DNA of 64,000 bases from an uncultured Methanobrevibacter sp. (GTDB lineage: Archaea; Methanobacteriota; Methanobacteria; Methanobacteriales; Methanobacteriaceae). Below, piece after piece: positions 9,892 to 19,643 of this stretch (positions are counted from its first letter, which is position 1; each line of letters begins with the position of its first letter). A model generated the notes under the pieces. It was not told the DNA's origin. It did no database searches and was given only the letters and a program-made list of their open reading frames with translations. The DNA is taken from the NCBI RefSeq assembly GCF_902770715.1, contig NZ_CACXTS010000005.1, positions 1-64,000 on the forward strand. The letters run 5' to 3'. Position numbers and translations under genes: made by a program.

Positions 9892-11277
9892 ATGAATTAT
9901 TTAGTTGTTGGTGCCGGAAATGCTAGTAGGCCTGTTGCAAGACTACTAAATCATTTAGGCCATGATGTTGTTATCACTGATTTAAAAGATAAATCCGAAT
10001 TTAAAATTGAATTTCAAAGAAGTTTAAATCAATTGGAAAAGGAAGGCGTCAAGTTGGATATGGCAAACAAAAATCCTTCTGTTGAAGGTTTTGATGCTGT
10101 TTATATGCCTCCTACATTACCTGATTCCGCTCCAATAGCTCAAAAAATTGCAGAGTCTGACTTAAAGATATTGACTAATGAAGAATTTTCCGAAATGGTG
10201 AATGATTTGATTCCGGTCGACATAATAGGAATTACCGGAACCATGGGAAAAACAACCACTACTTTTATTACAACTAGCTTATTCAAACAGGCAGGATATA
10301 AGGTATGGTCCTGTTCATCTCTTGTGAACAACCTGGTTTCAGAAGCTATAATCGATGGAATCGTCACAGGCAAAGCAAATGAATGTGACATTGCTATTTT
10401 TGAGCTTCCTCATGGTACTATAGGCCTCTTGAATAGGCTTGATATCAAGATAGGTCTTTTAACTAATATTGCCGAAGACCACCTGTCAGAGTTTGGAGGC
10501 TCCCTTGAATTGTATCAGCAACGTAAATTGGTTTTGCAGGCTATGAGCAGTACATTTATAGCAAATAATTCATGCAGGGACATCATTGAAAAAGTCAGGG
10601 ATGATGCGCTCTATTATGCATTGGATGAAGACGTTGACTTCAAGGGAAGCGTTGGCGATAAATCATTAACTGTTAACTATGCAGATGGAGAATTCACTAC
10701 ACCATTCTACATGATGAGTTATTTCTTCGAGAATTCTGTTGCGGCTTCTGCTGTAGCGTTAACATACGGTGTCTCCGAAGAGGACATTATAGATGCACTG
10801 ACAGAATTCAAGGGCCTTCCGGCACACATGGAAGACGTTGGGGATTACAATGGCAGGAAAGTAATTCTTGATTCCGCATTTTTATATGATGGAATGAAAA
10901 TAACTCTCGATTACTTTAAAGATGAAAGTGTTGTACTGTTTTTAGATCATTTTGATACATTATCTGTAAGGGATAAGGCGGAAGTCGGTGAATTGGTAAG
11001 CAATTATGACATTAAAGTTGTAATTGCAAGCGGATTCAACGAAGTTAATCAAACTGTTGAAATGGAAGCGGCACAGGAGATTTTGGATGCAATCACAAAT
11101 CCGAATATTGAAAAGGTGCCTGTTGAGACAATCGAAAAGGCTGCCGAATTGACTTTCAAATATTCAAAACCTGGCGACATAATTTTGCATATGGGGCCGC
11201 TTATCGCATATGACAGGCTGACTACCGTGGATAAAATTATGAAAGGACTTGAAAAGGGAAGTAAAAAATATGAATAG
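9892..11277 (+). CDS. Mur ligase family protein (first of a tandem pair)
   Basis: 461 residues with Mur-ligase architecture: an N-terminal Rossmann domain (YLVVGAGNASRPVARLLNHL), a P-loop GITGTMGKTTTT near residue 115, the central-domain NIAEDHLSEFG (usually N-x-x-x-D-H-L), and a C-terminal domain. Such enzymes couple ATP to an acid-amine bond. The C-terminal motif, normally DYAHNP in these ligases, reads DSAFLYDGMK here, so the acceptor site is unusual. Pseudomurein peptide ligase is one candidate; CfbE (the F430 Mur-like synthetase) is another, since cfbD is in this window. The start is preceded by GCGAGGAAG. Its end overlaps the next ligase. Confidence 0.82.
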   Translation: MNYLVVGAGNASRPVARLLNHLGHDVVITDLKDKSEFKIEFQRSLNQLEKEGVKLDMANKNPSVEGFDAVYMPPTLPDSAPIAQKIAESDLKILTNEEFSEMVNDLIPVDIIGITGTMGKTTTTFITTSLFKQAGYKVWSCSSLVNNLVSEAIIDGIVTGKANECDIAIFELPHGTIGLLNRLDIKIGLLTNIAEDHLSEFGGSLELYQQRKLVLQAMSSTFIANNSCRDIIEKVRDDALYYALDEDVDFKGSVGDKSLTVNYADGEFTTPFYMMSYFFENSVAASAVALTYGVSEEDIIDALTEFKGLPAHMEDVGDYNGRKVILDSAFLYDGMKITLDYFKDESVVLFLDHFDTLSVRDKAEVGELVSNYDIKVVIASGFNEVNQTVEMEAAQEILDAITNPNIEKVPVETIEKAAELTFKYSKPGDIILHMGPLIAYDRLTTVDKIMKGLEKGSKKYE

Positions 11278-12778
11278 GAATAAAACCTTTGGGGTTATTG
11301 GTGTTTGCGGAGCAAACGGAAATTTAATTGCAAGAATCCTAAAAGAAAGAGGATACAATGTTATTGGAACTGATTTATCATTTAAAAAAGATTGTAGATT
11401 TGCCAATGCCTTAGAGGGTTATGATATTGATGTTTTTTACGGCAAAACTCCTGAAGCGTTCTTTAAAAAATCTGATTATATAATTCCTCCTGCTAGCCTA
11501 TCTAAAGATTCAGAATTATTTAAGAAAATTGATAAGCCTATTTTGGAATTATATGATGTAATTGAAATGATTCAGCCTGAAAAGCCGGTATTTGGAATAA
11601 CCGGTACAAACGGCAAAACAACTTCAACAACTTTACTTAAAAAAATAGCTTATGATAATGGAATAAAACCCTGTGAGCATAACTTGGAAGGCATGCAGGG
11701 AAATGCAGAATTCATTCCAATTTTACAGTCAAGATTGGATGGGGATGTTGCAATTTTGGAAGTTGGAACATTCGGTATTCCTGGAACTGTTGGAAGGGTT
11801 GTGAAAAACACTTCCATGTCAGCGGGTTTGATTACAAACATCACTCCTGATCATTTAAACGATTTGGGCAGTTTTATGGATTATGCAAGCGTAAAAGCAG
11901 AATTCATTAAGGAAATTGGTGACGGCACACTTATTGTGAATGGGCATGACCCAACAATTATGGGTCTTTTGAGAGAACTTGACTTTAAGGGAAAGCTCAT
12001 TACTTTCGGTGTTGATGAACTTCCGGATTCTGTAGGAATGAAGGAATGTGTTTGCGGCAATGAAATTGCTGTTAAGGAAATCATCTCAGGTTGCGGCTAT
12101 TACTTCTGTAAATGCGGCCTGACCACTCCGCAAGTTGACTATATTGCAACAAACGTTGATTTGAAAAACAGGACTTTCGACCTGCACACTCCAACTGAAA
12201 AATTGACAGTTAAAATGGGAATAGATGGACTTCACAACGTTTATAATGTTACTGGAGTCATTATTGCGGCTCATGAATTTTTAGATTTGCCTTATGATAA
12301 AATATTGCAGTCCATAGCTACTTTCACAGGTGTTGGTGGAAGAATGGAGGAAGTAGGTGAAGTCAACGGCAAAGACATTTTTGTTGATTATGCTCATAAT
12401 CCTGCAGGTGTAGAGACTGTTTTAAAAGAGTTTAAAAAATTATTCGGTGATTTTACCACTGTCATAACTGTTTCTTCCGAATCAGGATATCCTGGAGATT
12501 TGGATATTTTCAATAGTGTTTTGAAATTTTCAAAATTTATTGTGCCTGCATCAACTGCCTCTCAAAAGATAGCTACAGAAAAATTAAGGGATAATCCTAA
12601 ACTGAACGACAGAATATTTTTCAATTATGTCGGAAACTTTGAAAAGACCTCCACATTAGGCGCTTCTGAAGAGGAAGTAAAGGAAGGAATAAAAAAGGCT
12701 TTGAATTTGGATTGTAAGATGGTTATAGCCATTGGTGAGGCCGCTACAAAATTCAAGTCAATAATCTTTGAGTTATGA
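11270..12778 (+). CDS. Mur ligase family protein with Cys4 insertion, probable pseudomurein peptide ligase
   Basis: About 502 residues. P-loop GITGTNGKTTST, NITPDHLNDLG, GGRMEEVGEVNGKDIFVDYAHNPAG and a complete C-terminal domain mark an active Mur ligase. Between the central-domain halves (about residues 257-285) are four cysteines, ECVCGN and YYFCKCG, in a zinc-ribbon-like insertion resembling that of MurT-type ligases. Methanobacteriales use Mur-ligase homologues to assemble the pseudomurein peptide, which fits this gene. I chose ATG 11270 (GGGAAG ribosome-binding site, 8-nt overlap with the previous ligase) over an upstream GTG/ATG in frame. Substrate amino acid not determinable. Confidence 0.85.
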   Translation: MNRNKTFGVIGVCGANGNLIARILKERGYNVIGTDLSFKKDCRFANALEGYDIDVFYGKTPEAFFKKSDYIIPPASLSKDSELFKKIDKPILELYDVIEMIQPEKPVFGITGTNGKTTSTTLLKKIAYDNGIKPCEHNLEGMQGNAEFIPILQSRLDGDVAILEVGTFGIPGTVGRVVKNTSMSAGLITNITPDHLNDLGSFMDYASVKAEFIKEIGDGTLIVNGHDPTIMGLLRELDFKGKLITFGVDELPDSVGMKECVCGNEIAVKEIISGCGYYFCKCGLTTPQVDYIATNVDLKNRTFDLHTPTEKLTVKMGIDGLHNVYNVTGVIIAAHEFLDLPYDKILQSIATFTGVGGRMEEVGEVNGKDIFVDYAHNPAGVETVLKEFKKLFGDFTTVITVSSESGYPGDLDIFNSVLKFSKFIVPASTASQKIATEKLRDNPKLNDRIFFNYVGNFEKTSTLGASEEEVKEGIKKALNLDCKMVIAIGEAATKFKSIIFEL

Positions 12779-12930
12779 GGGCATGTTTTTAATATTTTTC
12801 CAATAATGCATTTCACTTATTATATTGTTCTATGGTGGAATGGATTTGGACTGTTTTCCTGATTTTCAGATATTACTTTTCAAATGCTCTCTTAAAAGAT
12901 TTATAAACATATAAAAACAAAATTTTTATC

Positions 12931-15252
12931 ATGACTAGTTACATTGATCATCCTCTATTGAAAAAAAATGCAATTGAATCAAGGTTATATCAACAGGTTC
13001 TTGCAGGGGATGTTTTAAAGAAAGGAAATACTATGGTTGTTGCACCGACAGCATTGGGTAAAACAATTGTAGCTATTTTAGTTGCTGCTGATAGGTTGTA
13101 TAAGGTTAAAAATTCAAAAGTTCTAGTTTTAGCTCCTTCAAAACCATTGGCAATTCAACATGAAGCTAGTTTCAAAGATTTCATCAATCTTCCATGCACC
13201 TCAATAACAGGTGCCGTCAAAACTGACGACAGAATCAAACGATGGGAAGAATCAAGAATCATTTGTGCAACCCCTCAAACAATCGAATCAGACTTGTTGA
13301 ATGGTCGCTATGACTTGAGCAGTGTCTCTTTAATTGTTTTTGATGAATGCCATCATGGTGTCGGATCTTATTCTTATGTATATTTGGCATCCCGATATAT
13401 GCAGGAATCTAAATTTAATCTGGTTTTAGGATTAACTGCTTCACCGGGATCAGATAAGTTCAAAATCAAGGAAGTTTGTGAAAACCTCTACATTCAAAAC
13501 ATCGTTGTTAAAACTGAAGATGATGCCGATGTAAGACCTTACTTTAATCCGGTTGAAATTCAATGGGTTAGAGTTAAAATGAGTTCCGAACTCGAAAAAA
13601 TAAAGGAATACGTTGACAAATCCCTTAAAGTAAGGCTTAAGGCTTTAAAAAATATGGGTGTCATAAAAACAGTTTCAGTCAACAAATTGGATATTCTTAA
13701 TGCAAGAGGAAGAGTTCAAGGCGAAATTGCCAGAACAACAAATCCTGATAAGGAATTGTTTCAGGCTATTTCAATATTGAGTGCTGTTATTAACATTCAG
13801 CATGCTCAAGAGCTCATCGAAACTCAAGGAATTCAAACTTTCAACAAATATGTTGCAAGATTACGTAAAAAGAAGACTAAGGCAGCAAAATCATTAATGT
13901 GGGATGATAATTTTGGCCGTGCTGTTAAAATGGCGAAAGAGGCTGAAAAGCATGGTTGGGAACATCCTAAATTAAGGGAAATCACTAAAATCATTAAAAA
14001 AGAATTGGGTGCTAGTGATGGTCAAACTAAGCTTAAAACATCAAGATTCGATGATAAAAGCGATGAAAAATCTTCAAAAATAATGGTTTTTACCCAATAT
14101 CGTGATACTCTTGAAATGATTCATCAAAAATTAGAGAAGGAAGGAATCAAATCAGCCAAATTCTTTGGTCAGGCACCAAAGGATGGTGAAAAGGGTTTAA
14201 CTCAAAAACAACAAAAGGCCATTATAAAATCCTTCAAGAAAGGAGAATATGATGTATTGATTTCAACCAGTGTAGCTGAAGAGGGTATTGATATTCCTGC
14301 TGTTGATTTGGTGGTTTTATATGAACCTGTTCCATCTGAAGTTAGAATGATTCAACGTAGGGGAAGGACCGGCCGTAAAAGAACAGGCCGTGTTAAAGTT
14401 TTAATCACAAATGGAACAAGAGATGAGGCTTATTATTATTCATCTATCAGAAAAGAGGACAGGATGAAAAATCAATTGATTGATCCTGATGTCTTGGAGG
14501 AGTTAAATGCTTCAGCAATTGAGAGGATGGAAAATGAAAAAAGGGTTAAAATAATTGAAAAACCCAAAAAAGAGAATAATTTTCCAATAGTATATGCCGA
14601 TTCACGTGAAGGAAATTCCAAAGTAATTAGGCATTTGACAGAAATGGAAATCGATGTTAAGGTTAGGTCAATGGCCGTTGCCGATTACCAGGTAAGTGAT
14701 GAGGTGGCTATTGAAAGAAAAACTACAAAAGATTTCATTGACTCATTAATCGACAAAAGATTGTTTAAACAAGCTAAGGAATTGTCTGAGGAATTTAAGC
14801 ATCCATTGATGATTTTGGAGGGAGATGACCTGTATGGCGGAATGGTCAATCCAAATGCTATTCGAGGTTCAATCGCTTCTATCGCTATCGATTTTGGAAT
14901 AAGTATTATTCCAACAAGAAATGCCCAGGATACTGCAGCCATGATTAAGAGAATTGCAGTCAGGGAGCAAAACGGCGAAAGAACACCAATTCAAATAAGA
15001 ACTGATAAAAAACCGGTAAGCTTAATGGAGCAACAGCTATTCATTGTTGAATCACTTCCGAATATTGGGCCTGTTAACGCTAAGAACTTGTTAACTCATT
15101 TCGGATCTGTTTCTAAAGTTTTGAATGCAAGTGAAAGTGAGCTTCAGGAAGTTGAGGGAATAGGTAAAAAGACTGCTGAAAATATTAGAAAGGTAGTTGA
15201 CTCAAAATACTTGTATTTCGAAAAAGAGATTAAGGAAAAAAGACTTCTTTAG
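12931..15252 (+). CDS. hef: Hef helicase-nuclease (XPF/FANCM-like)
   Basis: 773 residues. The N-terminal SF2 helicase has Walker A APTALGKT (about 39-46) and the DECH box FDECHHG. Helicase motifs V-VI are EEGIDIP and QRRGRTGRKR. The C-terminal ERCC4/XPF nuclease is marked by YADSREGNSK and the catalytic ERKTTKDF (about 594). A tandem HhH domain near 700-760 includes LPNIGPVNAKNLL. Hef processes stalled forks and branched DNA in Euryarchaeota, usually with PCNA. No ribosome-binding site precedes the ATG, and TATAAACATATAAAAAC lies about 15-30 nt upstream, so a leaderless message is likely. It ends with a 4-nt convergent overlap with the next gene. Confidence 0.95.
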   Translation: MTSYIDHPLLKKNAIESRLYQQVLAGDVLKKGNTMVVAPTALGKTIVAILVAADRLYKVKNSKVLVLAPSKPLAIQHEASFKDFINLPCTSITGAVKTDDRIKRWEESRIICATPQTIESDLLNGRYDLSSVSLIVFDECHHGVGSYSYVYLASRYMQESKFNLVLGLTASPGSDKFKIKEVCENLYIQNIVVKTEDDADVRPYFNPVEIQWVRVKMSSELEKIKEYVDKSLKVRLKALKNMGVIKTVSVNKLDILNARGRVQGEIARTTNPDKELFQAISILSAVINIQHAQELIETQGIQTFNKYVARLRKKKTKAAKSLMWDDNFGRAVKMAKEAEKHGWEHPKLREITKIIKKELGASDGQTKLKTSRFDDKSDEKSSKIMVFTQYRDTLEMIHQKLEKEGIKSAKFFGQAPKDGEKGLTQKQQKAIIKSFKKGEYDVLISTSVAEEGIDIPAVDLVVLYEPVPSEVRMIQRRGRTGRKRTGRVKVLITNGTRDEAYYYSSIRKEDRMKNQLIDPDVLEELNASAIERMENEKRVKIIEKPKKENNFPIVYADSREGNSKVIRHLTEMEIDVKVRSMAVADYQVSDEVAIERKTTKDFIDSLIDKRLFKQAKELSEEFKHPLMILEGDDLYGGMVNPNAIRGSIASIAIDFGISIIPTRNAQDTAAMIKRIAVREQNGERTPIQIRTDKKPVSLMEQQLFIVESLPNIGPVNAKNLLTHFGSVSKVLNASESELQEVEGIGKKTAENIRKVVDSKYLYFEKEIKEKRLL

Positions 15253-15998
15253 AAGTTCTTTTTCATATATTCATAACTTTTTTTGATAGAATCGTAATCA
15301 TTTACTTCAATGATGTAGATGCCATCATAATTTTTTTCTTCTAAACTATTGACGATATATTTTAATTCAATAGAGCCTTCACCTAATGCAAGGTGTGCAT
15401 CTTCATCACCAAAATTATCGTGGATATGTATGTGTTTAATTGAATCAAAAATCATCTGGTCTGGAGAATAGCCTGAATGATTGGCATGGCCTATGTCTAG
15501 TGTCATTGACATGTCCAGGGAAGTGAGAAGATTATGCAAATCTTCCATATTATTATAAAGCATTCCATCAAAAGTAGGCATGTTTTCAATTGTTGCCAAT
15601 ACGCCTAAATCCCTTCCGTATTCTCCAAGCTCTTTAATTGAGTTATTTGCCCTTTCATAGACTTTATCTAAGAAGTATTTGTTGGCTAAAAAAGGTGCTA
15701 AACCTGGATGGATAACAACTGCTTCAACGTTAATCTTATTGGCAAGATTAATTGAGTCTTTTATTTGTTTAAGGGAATTTAATCTGCTTTTATCCTGAAG
15801 GGCTGCAATGTTAACGTCCATAAAGGGTGAATGAATGGAATATTTAAGGTTGTAACTTTCCAATATGTCAGCATCAATGTTCTCTGATGGAAATTGATGC
15901 ACCAATTCCGCATAGTCAATCCCTAAATTTTCAATGAATTCCAATGTTTCCTCTAATGTAGTTTCAATTCCTGCAAGTGTGGATGCGCCGATTTTCAT
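15249..15998 (-). CDS. Sugar phosphate isomerase/epimerase-like TIM-barrel protein (AP endonuclease 2 fold)
   Basis: About 249 residues with xylose-isomerase-like TIM-barrel motifs: HSPFMDVNIAAL, VVIHPGLA, IENMP, TLDIGHANHSG, HIHDNFGDEDAHLALGEG and IIEVND. The metal ligands Glu, Asp and His of the family are present. Substrate unknown; family members include isomerases, epimerases and endonuclease IV, but the DNA-binding loops of the latter cannot be asserted. ATG 15998 is preceded by GTGATT; the longer GTG frame at 16007 is this ribosome-binding site. Last gene of the hisS-hisI-PIN/ATPase operon, 5 nt after the previous stop. Confidence 0.85.
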   Translation of the reverse strand: MKIGASTLAGIETTLEETLEFIENLGIDYAELVHQFPSENIDADILESYNLKYSIHSPFMDVNIAALQDKSRLNSLKQIKDSINLANKINVEAVVIHPGLAPFLANKYFLDKVYERANNSIKELGEYGRDLGVLATIENMPTFDGMLYNNMEDLHNLLTSLDMSMTLDIGHANHSGYSPDQMIFDSIKHIHIHDNFGDEDAHLALGEGSIELKYIVNSLEEKNYDGIYIIEVNDYDSIKKSYEYMKKNF

Positions 15999-16003
15999 AA
16001 TAA

Positions 16004-17851
16004 TCACATTTTTTGTATGGCAGTAATTGCCAAGCCCATTTCGATAGCTTCAATAATGATGTCGGACAGTTCAATGCCTCTTTTAATTTTTATTTCACCT
16101 TTTTTAGATGTGGTTGCTGTAAGCAGATAATCATTATTAATGAAAATGTCAAAGTTCTTTCCGCCGCCATTTTCCTTTCCTAAATCAAGGATTAGTTGCT
16201 TTTTAGTATGAACTATATCAACTTCAAATGGTGCTTTATTCACTGGTTTGTCCTCAATGACTTCAACTCCGAGACTTATTCCGATGCTTTCTTCGATTTC
16301 AGCAATTCTTTTCCCGTTTTTACCTATTATTTTTGGAACAAAGTCATCAGGGATGTAGATATTTGCCCTTTCAGGTGAAATCACTTCCACTTCAACTTTA
16401 GCTTTTTTAGGAAGAAGTTTTTTGATTTTTCTTAAAATTTCCTTTTCTGCAATTTTATCAACAGATGACTTGTAATTATCTTCTTGTGAGCTTCCGTTGA
16501 CCAAATCCATATCCATAACAATGGTTTGCTCACCATATGTATAAATTTCATTTTTAAGCTCACCTGTTTCAAAGTCCCTCACTTCAATAACGGGTCTTGC
16601 AAGGTCCGCTTCCTTCATTCCTGTTGGAACTTTAACAGTCATTTTGGTTTCATAAACGCTGGTTACTTTTCCATCTTCAATATAAATGCTTGTATCTACA
16701 ATTGAAGGAATTACTCCAAGTTCCACTCTGGAAGCGATTCTCTGTATGGCATCAATCGGACGGGTTGCATGTACAACTCCAATCATACCGACTCCAGCCA
16801 ATCTCATGTCTGCAAAGATGCTGAAGTCAGTGTTTTTTCTAAGTTCGTCATAAATTGTGTAATCGGGTCTTACAAGCAATAGCACATCAGCGGTATTTTC
16901 CATGCTGCCTTCAAGAGGAGCATATTGTGTTATCTCATCTGGAAGTTGCAAATCTCTTGGGGATTCCATTGTCTTTACAACCTTGTTTAATTTGGATGAG
17001 TAATATTTTGCAATTGCCTGTACAAATGTTGATTTTCCAGCTCCAGGAGATCCTGAAATCAATATTCCTTCTGCGCTGGTTCTGATTCTGTCCAATAATT
17101 TTTCAGATAAATGATATTCGTCTAAACTGATATTGGCTACAGGCCTTACTATTGTAATTTCCAGAGCTTCTGAAAATGGAGGATAGGCAATTGAAATTCT
17201 ATATTCTCTTGATTGAACAACGAAAGAACCTTCTTTTTCACTTTCCAAGTAAGTTTTAGGGTCACTTTTTGCCTTGTCCAGGATTTCATCAACAATCTCT
17301 TTAAGTTCTTTGTAGGAATAACGTTTTTCATTTAATATTTCAAAATCAATGTGTCCAGGGGTTCCTTTTTTAGCCATTGGAACAACATTCTCCTTCAAAT
17401 GTATGGACATTGTATTTTCATCAAAGAAGCTTTCAATTGAAAGTGGTTTTTCAATGTATTCCTGCTTGTAATAGTAAACGGGGATTCCCTGAGCTTTTGC
17501 AGTTTCCGCTTGAACTTTATCGTTTGTTAGCAAGGTTCCCATTTCGCTTCTTGCAAGGTCTCTTATTATGCTGTCTATTTCTCCGCTTTTTGCATATTTG
17601 ATATCATAGTTGGTAGGCCTTCTTCCTTTAAAGCTAACGGATATTTCTCCTTCATATTGTAATTTTTGTAGTTTTTGGAGTTCTTTCAATCCTCTTCTAC
17701 CTTCAGACCTATTATCATTAGCTTGATGTTCAAGTTCACAAACAACCGCTTCAGGCACGATGATTTCCGGATAATCCAAATCGGAATTTTCAATCAATTC
17801 ACTTACCGCACCTATTATAACTGCACTGGTATCTGGAATAATACATTTCAT
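16004..17851 (-). CDS. PIN domain-ATPase-KH domain protein (archaeal PINc/PilT-type ATPase)
   Basis: About 615 residues. The order is: PIN nuclease domain (PDTSAVIIGAVSE at the N-terminus, then IVPEAVVCELEHQA and LLTNDKVQA, giving the acidic site), a secretion-ATPase-like domain with Walker A GSPGAGKSTF and Walker B-like RPDYTIYDEL, and a C-terminal KH RNA-binding domain containing VPKIIGKNGKRIAEIE. This combination is conserved in archaea and suggests an ATP-driven RNA-processing or RNA-decay factor; no exact substrate is known to me. ATG 17851 falls just after the hisI stop and gives a normal PIN start; an in-frame ATG at 17866 overlaps hisI. Cotranscribed with hisS and hisI. Confidence 0.88.
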   Translation of the reverse strand: MKCIIPDTSAVIIGAVSELIENSDLDYPEIIVPEAVVCELEHQANDNRSEGRRGLKELQKLQKLQYEGEISVSFKGRRPTNYDIKYAKSGEIDSIIRDLARSEMGTLLTNDKVQAETAKAQGIPVYYYKQEYIEKPLSIESFFDENTMSIHLKENVVPMAKKGTPGHIDFEILNEKRYSYKELKEIVDEILDKAKSDPKTYLESEKEGSFVVQSREYRISIAYPPFSEALEITIVRPVANISLDEYHLSEKLLDRIRTSAEGILISGSPGAGKSTFVQAIAKYYSSKLNKVVKTMESPRDLQLPDEITQYAPLEGSMENTADVLLLVRPDYTIYDELRKNTDFSIFADMRLAGVGMIGVVHATRPIDAIQRIASRVELGVIPSIVDTSIYIEDGKVTSVYETKMTVKVPTGMKEADLARPVIEVRDFETGELKNEIYTYGEQTIVMDMDLVNGSSQEDNYKSSVDKIAEKEILRKIKKLLPKKAKVEVEVISPERANIYIPDDFVPKIIGKNGKRIAEIEESIGISLGVEVIEDKPVNKAPFEVDIVHTKKQLILDLGKENGGGKNFDIFINNDYLLTATTSKKGEIKIKRGIELSDIIIEAIEMGLAITAIQKM

Positions 17852-17852
17852 T

Positions 17853-18266
17853 TTAATACACATCATCTGGGTTTACAAGTCTTTCTAAAATGACTTCTAA
17901 GTCTTCTTCCTTTAAATCTTCAATATTTATATCATTATCAGTGTTTAATTTTCTAAAAAAGCATGAATAGTAACCTTCGTGGCAAGCTGCACCTTCTTGT
18001 CTGATTTTTAAGATAATTGCATCCATATCGCAATCCACAAGGATTTCCTGAACTTCCTGGAAATGTCCTGAACTTTCACCTTTTAACCATAGCTGATTTC
18101 TTGATGTGCTCCAATAATGAGCCTTGCCGGTTTCAATTGTTTTGATTAATGCTTCCTTGTTCATGTTGGCCAACATCAATATCTGGTTGGTATCGGCATC
18201 CTGTGCAATTGCTGTTATGACTTTAACGCCATTGATTTCATGTCTGAAGTTGATTTCCATGTTCAT
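17853..18266 (-). CDS. hisI: Phosphoribosyl-AMP cyclohydrolase
   Basis: 137 residues. Family motifs: LMLANMNKEAL, GKAHYWSTSRNQLWLKGE, DCDMDAIILKIRQ and the zinc-binding GAACHEGYYSCFF. It opens the adenine ring of PR-AMP, the third step of histidine synthesis. The ATG overlaps the hisS stop (ATGA), so hisS and hisI are translationally coupled, joining histidine synthesis to its charging. ATG 18260 is an alternative start two codons in. There is no fused HisE domain. Confidence 0.96.
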   Translation of the reverse strand: MNMEINFRHEINGVKVITAIAQDADTNQILMLANMNKEALIKTIETGKAHYWSTSRNQLWLKGESSGHFQEVQEILVDCDMDAIILKIRQEGAACHEGYYSCFFRKLNTDNDINIEDLKEEDLEVILERLVNPDDVY

Positions 18267-19558
18267 TCCTCTTTTAAATATTCAATAATGTCGTCGATAT
18301 CAACTAAACTCTGATCACCGCTAATCATATTTTTCACGGTAACTTTGCCTTCCGCAAGGTCATTAGCACCGATAATGATTATTTTTTCAACTTTGATTTT
18401 ATCAGCATAATTCATTAATTTCTTGAATTTTTTACCATTCAAATCGACATCGGTTTTAAAGCCGTTTTTTCTTAAAAGTTGTGTAATTTCAAATGCTTTA
18501 GCCCTGACATCTTTGGAAATTGGAGCTACATAGACGTCTAGGTGTGAAGGCAACTCCTCTTTTTTTGTTAGTTCTTCAATTGCATTCATCAATCTATCAA
18601 AACCTAGAGCAAAACCGGTTGATTCAACTTCCTGTCCTCCAAAGAGTTTGACCAGACTGTATGATCCTCCGCCACAAATCTGCTTTTGTGCACCGAGTTC
18701 CGGAACGTAGATTTCGAAAACAATTCCGGTATAGTAGTCAAGCCCTCTTGCAACGCCTAAGTTTAAGGTATAATTTTCAACTTGGAATGCTTCCAATAGG
18801 CTTATTAATTCTTTAAGTTCCTCCAAGGATTCTTTTGGTTCCTCATAAGGTGCAATCAATTCTTCAACATCTGAAATTATGGATTTGTCTCCAACAAGGT
18901 CGATTAACTTTAATAATATTTGATTCAATTCATCATCATCGATTATTGGTTCATCTCCGCTTAAGGATTCGATAAGCAAGTCCTTATCTCCTTTATCAAT
19001 GACGACCATGATTTCACTTTGGGTTTCAACTGAAATGTTGAAATGCTCGAATAGGCCCCTGATGATTCCCAAGTGGTTGATGTTGACGTCGGCAGTTGTA
19101 ATGCCCAATGAGTTGATTGCATCTGTACACAATGCAATGACTTCCGCTTCGCCTTGAGGTGTTTTTGCACCGATTAATTCACAACCGAATTGCCAAAATT
19201 GTCTGAATCTGCCCTTTTGAGGTCTTTCGTATCTGAAACAGCTGCCGTAGTAATATAATTTTATTGGCTTTGTTGCTGTTTTTTCAAGTTCGTTCAAGTA
19301 TAATCTGGCAACGGGGGCTGTGATTTCAGGCCTCAATGTCAATTCCCTGTCGGATTTGTCCTTAAAATTGTATAACTGATTTACAATTTCGTCTCCGGAT
19401 TTTGTTGTAAATAATTTTAATTCTTCAAATAATGGTGTTTTAATCTCTTGATAACCGTAACTTTCGAATACTTTTCTTAAGGTACTTTCTGCTTGCTTTC
19501 TTTCTCTCATTTCTTCAAATAAGAAATCTCTTGTACCTCTTGGTCTTGTAAATTCCAT
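18263..19558 (-). CDS. hisS: Histidyl-tRNA synthetase
   Basis: 431 residues, class II. It starts MEFTRPRGTRDFLFEEM. Motif 2 is YYGSCFRYERPQKGRFRQFWQFG, seen here as FRYERPQKGR followed by QFGCELIG. The HisA signature is ARGLDYYTGIVFEIY, and motif 3 is GGSYSLVKLFGG with GFALGFDRL. It charges tRNA-His. A strong ribosome-binding site GAAAGGAGT precedes the ATG. First gene of a four-gene minus-strand operon; divergent from aroE. Confidence 0.97.
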   Translation of the reverse strand: MEFTRPRGTRDFLFEEMRERKQAESTLRKVFESYGYQEIKTPLFEELKLFTTKSGDEIVNQLYNFKDKSDRELTLRPEITAPVARLYLNELEKTATKPIKLYYYGSCFRYERPQKGRFRQFWQFGCELIGAKTPQGEAEVIALCTDAINSLGITTADVNINHLGIIRGLFEHFNISVETQSEIMVVIDKGDKDLLIESLSGDEPIIDDDELNQILLKLIDLVGDKSIISDVEELIAPYEEPKESLEELKELISLLEAFQVENYTLNLGVARGLDYYTGIVFEIYVPELGAQKQICGGGSYSLVKLFGGQEVESTGFALGFDRLMNAIEELTKKEELPSHLDVYVAPISKDVRAKAFEITQLLRKNGFKTDVDLNGKKFKKLMNYADKIKVEKIIIIGANDLAEGKVTVKNMISGDQSLVDIDDIIEYLKEE

Positions 19559-19643
19559 TTTTATACTCCTTTCATAAGATATATTATAATTAAAATTTGT
19601 ATCTGCAAAGTTATATAATCTTTGTTAATCAATAAGATATTAT

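Noticed and set aside
15249..15998. Endonuclease IV (nfo) for DNA repair, suggested by the neighbouring hef gene
   Set aside because: The TIM-barrel match is to sugar isomerase/epimerase-like proteins, and it belongs to the his operon on the other strand.
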